In this document: one piece after another, positions 60,376 through 64,000 of the stretch
Numbering within the stretch: position 1 is the stretch's first letter
How the letters are laid out: each line of letters starts with the position of its first letter
NCBI GenBank assembly: GCA_016287075.1
Contig: JAEEVC010000014.1
Location: 1 to 64,000 of the forward strand
Length of the DNA: 64,000 nt
Source of the DNA: Bacteroidales bacterium
GTDB taxonomy: Bacteria > Bacteroidota > Bacteroidia > Bacteroidales > UBA932
Direction of reading: 5' to 3'
The notes under the pieces: generated by a model
Told to the model about the DNA's origin: nothing
The model's database searches: none
What the model saw: only the letters and a program-made list of their open reading frames with translations
Program-made: the position numbers and the translations under genes

Positions 60376-61260
60376 ATGAGAAGGACCGTTTTCATGCTCG
60401 CCTTGTTGGCCATGGTTATGACGGGCTGCCGCCGCACAGGGATCGTCAATGCGGATACGGCGGCCTCCGAAATATGCCTGCAGCAGCTTCTGGAGGGGTT
60501 CGAAAGTGTTCCGGACAGTATCCCGGACGGTCGTCGCACCTATTTGGCCTCCCGGGGCGTCCCCGTCGCGGACATCCTGTTTTACCGCGGGGACGGAGCG
60601 GATGCAACGGCGGAACTGCCTGCGGTCCCGACCGGATTCAACGCCGCCTTCATCGGGACGGATGCCCTTCTTGACAGCCTCAAGGTCGCCCATGGAATCC
60701 TCTATGACGGGTCCGGCGCCAATTACCGGGTGCTGGTCCTGCTCGACGGTTGCCTTTCCTTCCCGGTGCTGAACAAGATTTCGGACCTGGCTGGAGGCGG
60801 CGCCGTCATCGCCGGCGTACGGCCCACCGCGCTGTCCGGCCCCGGGGACGCCGCCGCCTTTCAGGACACGGTGGACCGTCTCTGGCGCAGCGGCAACGTC
60901 ATTTCCGGCGTGACCCTCCGGTCCGTCCTGTCCGCCGCCGGCGTTCGTCCGGACCTGAAATCCCGCCGTCCCGTCGTCTTCAGGCACCGCCACCTGCCCG
61001 AGGCGGATATCTACTGCATCGCCAACCCGGACAGCCTTCCGCTGAAAGGCCGGCTCAAGTTCCGTGTCATCGGCCGGCGTCCCGCGCTTTGGGACCCTGC
61101 GACGGGCGGGATCCGTCCGCTTTCCTATAAGATCAGGAAATGGAAGACCAAGGTGGATCTTCCGCTGGATGCGGGCGAGGAGGCCTTCGTCGTTTTCGGG
61201 CCGGTCGCCGACCGGAGGAAACTGCGGATCCGGCCTGCTGAAACGGAGAATAAACACTGA
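60376..61260 (+). CDS. Lipoprotein resembling the non-catalytic C-terminal part of GH106-like glycoside hydrolases
   Basis: Lipobox MVMTGC; RHRHLPEADIYCIANPDSLPLKGRLKFRVIGRRPALWDPATGGIRPL. Confidence 0.6.
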   Translation: MRRTVFMLALLAMVMTGCRRTGIVNADTAASEICLQQLLEGFESVPDSIPDGRRTYLASRGVPVADILFYRGDGADATAELPAVPTGFNAAFIGTDALLDSLKVAHGILYDGSGANYRVLVLLDGCLSFPVLNKISDLAGGGAVIAGVRPTALSGPGDAAAFQDTVDRLWRSGNVISGVTLRSVLSAAGVRPDLKSRRPVVFRHRHLPEADIYCIANPDSLPLKGRLKFRVIGRRPALWDPATGGIRPLSYKIRKWKTKVDLPLDAGEEAFVVFGPVADRRKLRIRPAETENKH

Positions 61261-61269
61261 CGCGTCGCG

Positions 61270-62034
61270 ATGCACACTGGATTCCGAGCCCTTGTCCTTT
61301 CCCTCCTGCTGGTCCTTCAGGGCACGCTTCTGGGGGCACAGACGGCGGTCCCGCTGACAAGGCGGACCGATACCCGCCTTCCCTCGGAACAATTCCGCTG
61401 GACGCAGCTGGTCGTCCCCGGGATCCTATTCACCGGAGGCGCGATCGGCGTACGGAGCGAATGGTATGCCGCGCGGATCAATGAGCCTGTCCGGGACTAC
61501 GCCGCCCGTCTCCGGGGCGACAATTACCTCCATTTCGACGATTATATCCAGTACATCCCTTCCGCCGCTTATCTGGGAATCGGCTTCGGCCGGCCGTGTG
61601 ACCACGGTTTCGGCGAACGCGCGCTTGTCGCCTGCACGGCTTGGGCGACGACCGCGCTCCTGACGCTTCCTGTCAAGCATTTCGCCGCCGAACTCCGGCC
61701 CGATGGCTCGGCCTTCAATTCCTTCCCGTCCGGACACACCGCCACGGCCTTTGTCGGTGCGGAAATGGTCCGCCGGGAATATGGAGGATGGTGGGGGGCC
61801 GGCGCCTATGCCGTCGCCGTCACGACGGGCGTCATGCGCCTGTACAACAACCGCCACTGGGTGAACGACCTGCTGGGCGGTGCCGCCATCGGCATCCTGT
61901 CGGCGAATGTCGGATACTGGCTGCTCCCCCTGGAACGCCGCCTGTTCCGTCTGGAACGGGAGGACATGGCCATCCTTGCCGTTCCGTTCAGCAGCGGGCG
62001 GGCTTCCGGTATCACCCTGGCCATGACCTTCTGA
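61270..62034 (+). CDS. PAP2 family phosphatase
   Basis: KHFAAELRPDGSAFNSFPSGHTATAFVGAE...YNNRHWVNDLLGGAAIG. Confidence 0.93.
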   Translation: MHTGFRALVLSLLLVLQGTLLGAQTAVPLTRRTDTRLPSEQFRWTQLVVPGILFTGGAIGVRSEWYAARINEPVRDYAARLRGDNYLHFDDYIQYIPSAAYLGIGFGRPCDHGFGERALVACTAWATTALLTLPVKHFAAELRPDGSAFNSFPSGHTATAFVGAEMVRREYGGWWGAGAYAVAVTTGVMRLYNNRHWVNDLLGGAAIGILSANVGYWLLPLERRLFRLEREDMAILAVPFSSGRASGITLAMTF

Positions 62035-62040
62035 CGCGGG

Positions 62041-62718
62041 ATGGAACTGAAACCGGTGGCATATTACAGGGGCCCGTTCGGCTCGAAATTCGGGATTCCG
62101 CGCCAGAGCGGTCTTGCCGGAGCCGTGACCGGGCGCATCGTCTTCGAGCCTGCCTTCCGCGACGCCAACGCCGTCCGCGGCCTGGAAGGGTTCGACCGGA
62201 TCTGGCTGATCTGGGGCTTTTCCGCCAACCGTCCGGCGAAAGGGGAGTGGCAGCCGACGGTCCGCCCGCCCCGCCTCGGCGGCAATGCCCGCCTCGGCGT
62301 CTGGGCGACCCGTTCCCCCTTCCGCCCCAACCCGCTCGGCCTTTCGGCGGTCCGGCTTCTCCGGGTGGAAGCCGAGGGTCCCGAAGGCCCTGTGCTCCAT
62401 GTCTCCGGCGCCGACCTGATGGACGGGACGCCCGTCTATGACATCAAGCCCTATATCGTCTATGCCGACAGCTTCCCGGACGCCGCTTCCGGTTTCGCCG
62501 CCGGCGCCCCCGTCCCGGTCCTGCAAGTGGTATTCCAGGCGGAACCTCCTTTCCCTGAAGAGGATACGGAGGCGCTCCGGCAGATTCTGTCGCTGGATCC
62601 CCGGCCTGCCTGCCAGCAGGATGCGGAGAAGTCGTTCGGCTTCCCGTTCCAGGGCTTCGACATCCGTTTCCAGGTCAGCGGCCCGGTCCTGACCGTCACT
62701 GAAATCCTACCCTTATGA
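62041..62718 (+). CDS. tRNA (N6-threonylcarbamoyladenosine(37)-N6)-methyltransferase TrmO
   Basis: KFGIPRQSGLAG, GFDRIWLIWGF, VWATRSPFRPNPLGLSAVRLL, GTPVYDIKPYI. Confidence 0.94.
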   Translation: MELKPVAYYRGPFGSKFGIPRQSGLAGAVTGRIVFEPAFRDANAVRGLEGFDRIWLIWGFSANRPAKGEWQPTVRPPRLGGNARLGVWATRSPFRPNPLGLSAVRLLRVEAEGPEGPVLHVSGADLMDGTPVYDIKPYIVYADSFPDAASGFAAGAPVPVLQVVFQAEPPFPEEDTEALRQILSLDPRPACQQDAEKSFGFPFQGFDIRFQVSGPVLTVTEILPL

Positions 62719-63461
62719 CCGCAGATATCCGTTTCGTGATCGGCCTGGCCATCCTGCCGGTCCTGATCCTCCTCTATTACACCTACCAGCAGGACAAGCT
62801 CCAGCGCGAGCCGGTCAAGGAAGTCGTGAAGGGCTTCTTCTACGGCTGGCTGTCCGTGCTCTGCTCCTTCTTCATTTCGGTCCCGGCCCGCACCCTGGGC
62901 CTTTTCCCCGCGGAAATCAACTCCTTCTTCGGCGCGGCGGCGACGGCCTTTTTCGGCGCGGCCATCCCCGAGGAGACGGCCAAGCTCTTCTGCCTGTGGC
63001 TTTTCCTGAGGAACAACCGCCATTTTGACGAGCGCATGGACGGCATCGTCTATGCCGTCGCCGTCGGCCTGGGCTTCGCGGCGTTCGAGAACATCGAGTA
63101 TCTCTTCGCCGCCGGTACTGATTGGGTGACGACCGGTATCGGACGGTCCTTGACGGCCATTCCTGGCCATTTCGGCTTTGCCGTCATCATGGGATACTAC
63201 TATTCCATGAACCATTTCGACCGCTTCCGCGCGCCGAAGGCCGGCCTGAAAATGTGGCTGTACCCCGTCCTGGCCCATGGCCTGTATGATACCGTTGCGA
63301 TGATGGCCGCCGTGACCCCGGAACTCTCCGGCTGCATTACGATCGCCATCCTGCTCTTCTGCTTCTGGATGCTCAAACAGGCGCGCGGCGCCATGCAGCG
63401 GCACCTGATCGCGGATGCGTCCGATGACACGACCGGCGGCGGGGTGGACATCCAGGGTTGA
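62715..63461 (+). CDS. PrsW family intramembrane protease
   Basis: AAIPEETAKLF, DGIVYAVAVGLGFAAFENIEYL, HFGFAVIMGYYY multi-TM. Confidence 0.93.
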   Translation: MTADIRFVIGLAILPVLILLYYTYQQDKLQREPVKEVVKGFFYGWLSVLCSFFISVPARTLGLFPAEINSFFGAAATAFFGAAIPEETAKLFCLWLFLRNNRHFDERMDGIVYAVAVGLGFAAFENIEYLFAAGTDWVTTGIGRSLTAIPGHFGFAVIMGYYYSMNHFDRFRAPKAGLKMWLYPVLAHGLYDTVAMMAAVTPELSGCITIAILLFCFWMLKQARGAMQRHLIADASDDTTGGGVDIQG

Positions 63462-63496
63462 TGCAAGATTTCGGCGCTTCCGGATTTCAACAGGGT

Positions 63497-64000
63497 ATGA
63501 GAAAATGGATTTGCGCGGGTGCGGCGCTCCTGGCCGTCCTGTCCGCCGCGGCGCAGCCCCGGGGGACCGCCACGGTCAGCGGTTATATCACCGACCTCAG
63601 TTCGAGCGAAACGCTCATCGGCGCGGGTGTCCTGCTGGATAACGGCGCCCGCGTGCCGGTCGGTGCCGTGACCAATCCCTACGGTTACTACACCCTCACC
63701 ATCCCGAAGGGCGACGTCCGGCTCCAGTTCAGTTATGTCGGCTATGAGAGCCAGATGCGCCGGTTCAGCCTCCAGCGGGATACGGTTATCAATATCACGC
63801 TTGCTCCTTCCGAAGTACTCAGCGAGTCCCGCATTGTCGCGAGCAAGGACGCCGGCATCCAGTCCACCTATCTCGGCGCCATCGAGGTCCCGCTGGCCCA
63901 GATCCAGAATACGCCGGTCATTTTCGGCGAGGCGGACGTGCTCAAGGCCATCCAGATGATGCCGGGCGTCCAGGGCGGCACGGAAGGTACGGCCGGCCTG
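63497..64000 (+). CDS. TonB-dependent receptor, N-terminal part (runs off window)
   Basis: MRKWICAGAALLAVLSAAAQPRGTATVSGYITDLSSSETLIGAGVLL...PVIFGEADVLKAIQMMPGVQGGTEGTAGL; absent from the ORF track because it has no stop. Confidence 0.92.
   Translation, partial: MRKWICAGAALLAVLSAAAQPRGTATVSGYITDLSSSETLIGAGVLLDNGARVPVGAVTNPYGYYTLTIPKGDVRLQFSYVGYESQMRRFSLQRDTVINITLAPSEVLSESRIVASKDAGIQSTYLGAIEVPLAQIQNTPVIFGEADVLKAIQMMPGVQGGTEGTAGL

Overview
High-GC Bacteroidales-type chromosomal window (inferred from SusC/SusD, fimbrillin/GLUG lipoproteins, DUF4886 and TAnnTTTG promoters). It is nearly fully coding, with about 50 credible CDSs, one tRNA-Cys(GCA), several terminators and no CRISPR array. Housekeeping blocks include metX/metY with a divergent Lrp regulator, trmD, DUF349, yidC, yggS, lpxB, surE, gapA, rubrerythrin, pssA, kbl/tdh, gpmA, trmO and prsW. 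Accessory blocks are: (i) a SusC/SusD locus with a PQQ-like propeller and an endonuclease/exonuclease/phosphatase (EEP) lipoprotein but no recognisable glycoside hydrolase (25.1-34.5 kb); (ii) a translationally coupled cassette of radical SAM, ATP-grasp-like, WbqC-like and GT2 proteins (36.5-40.4 kb); (iii) three large surface lipoproteins (40.5-51.2 kb) sharing a fimbrillin-like N-terminus but carrying different C-terminal modules, two of which flank a pair of unlisted ~50-aa peptides with common KxxxYSAP...DDxxNW motifs; (iv) a structured noncoding island at 57.5-57.9 kb with a promoter-to-terminator small RNA candidate; (v) a 25-bp perfect inverted repeat at 22.2 kb and a degenerate tandem repeat at 0.25-0.6 kb. 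Strongest novelty candidates are the YSAP peptides with the lipoprotein triad, the four-gene cassette, and the 57.8 kb RNA. All family calls come from reading motifs; no database search was run.
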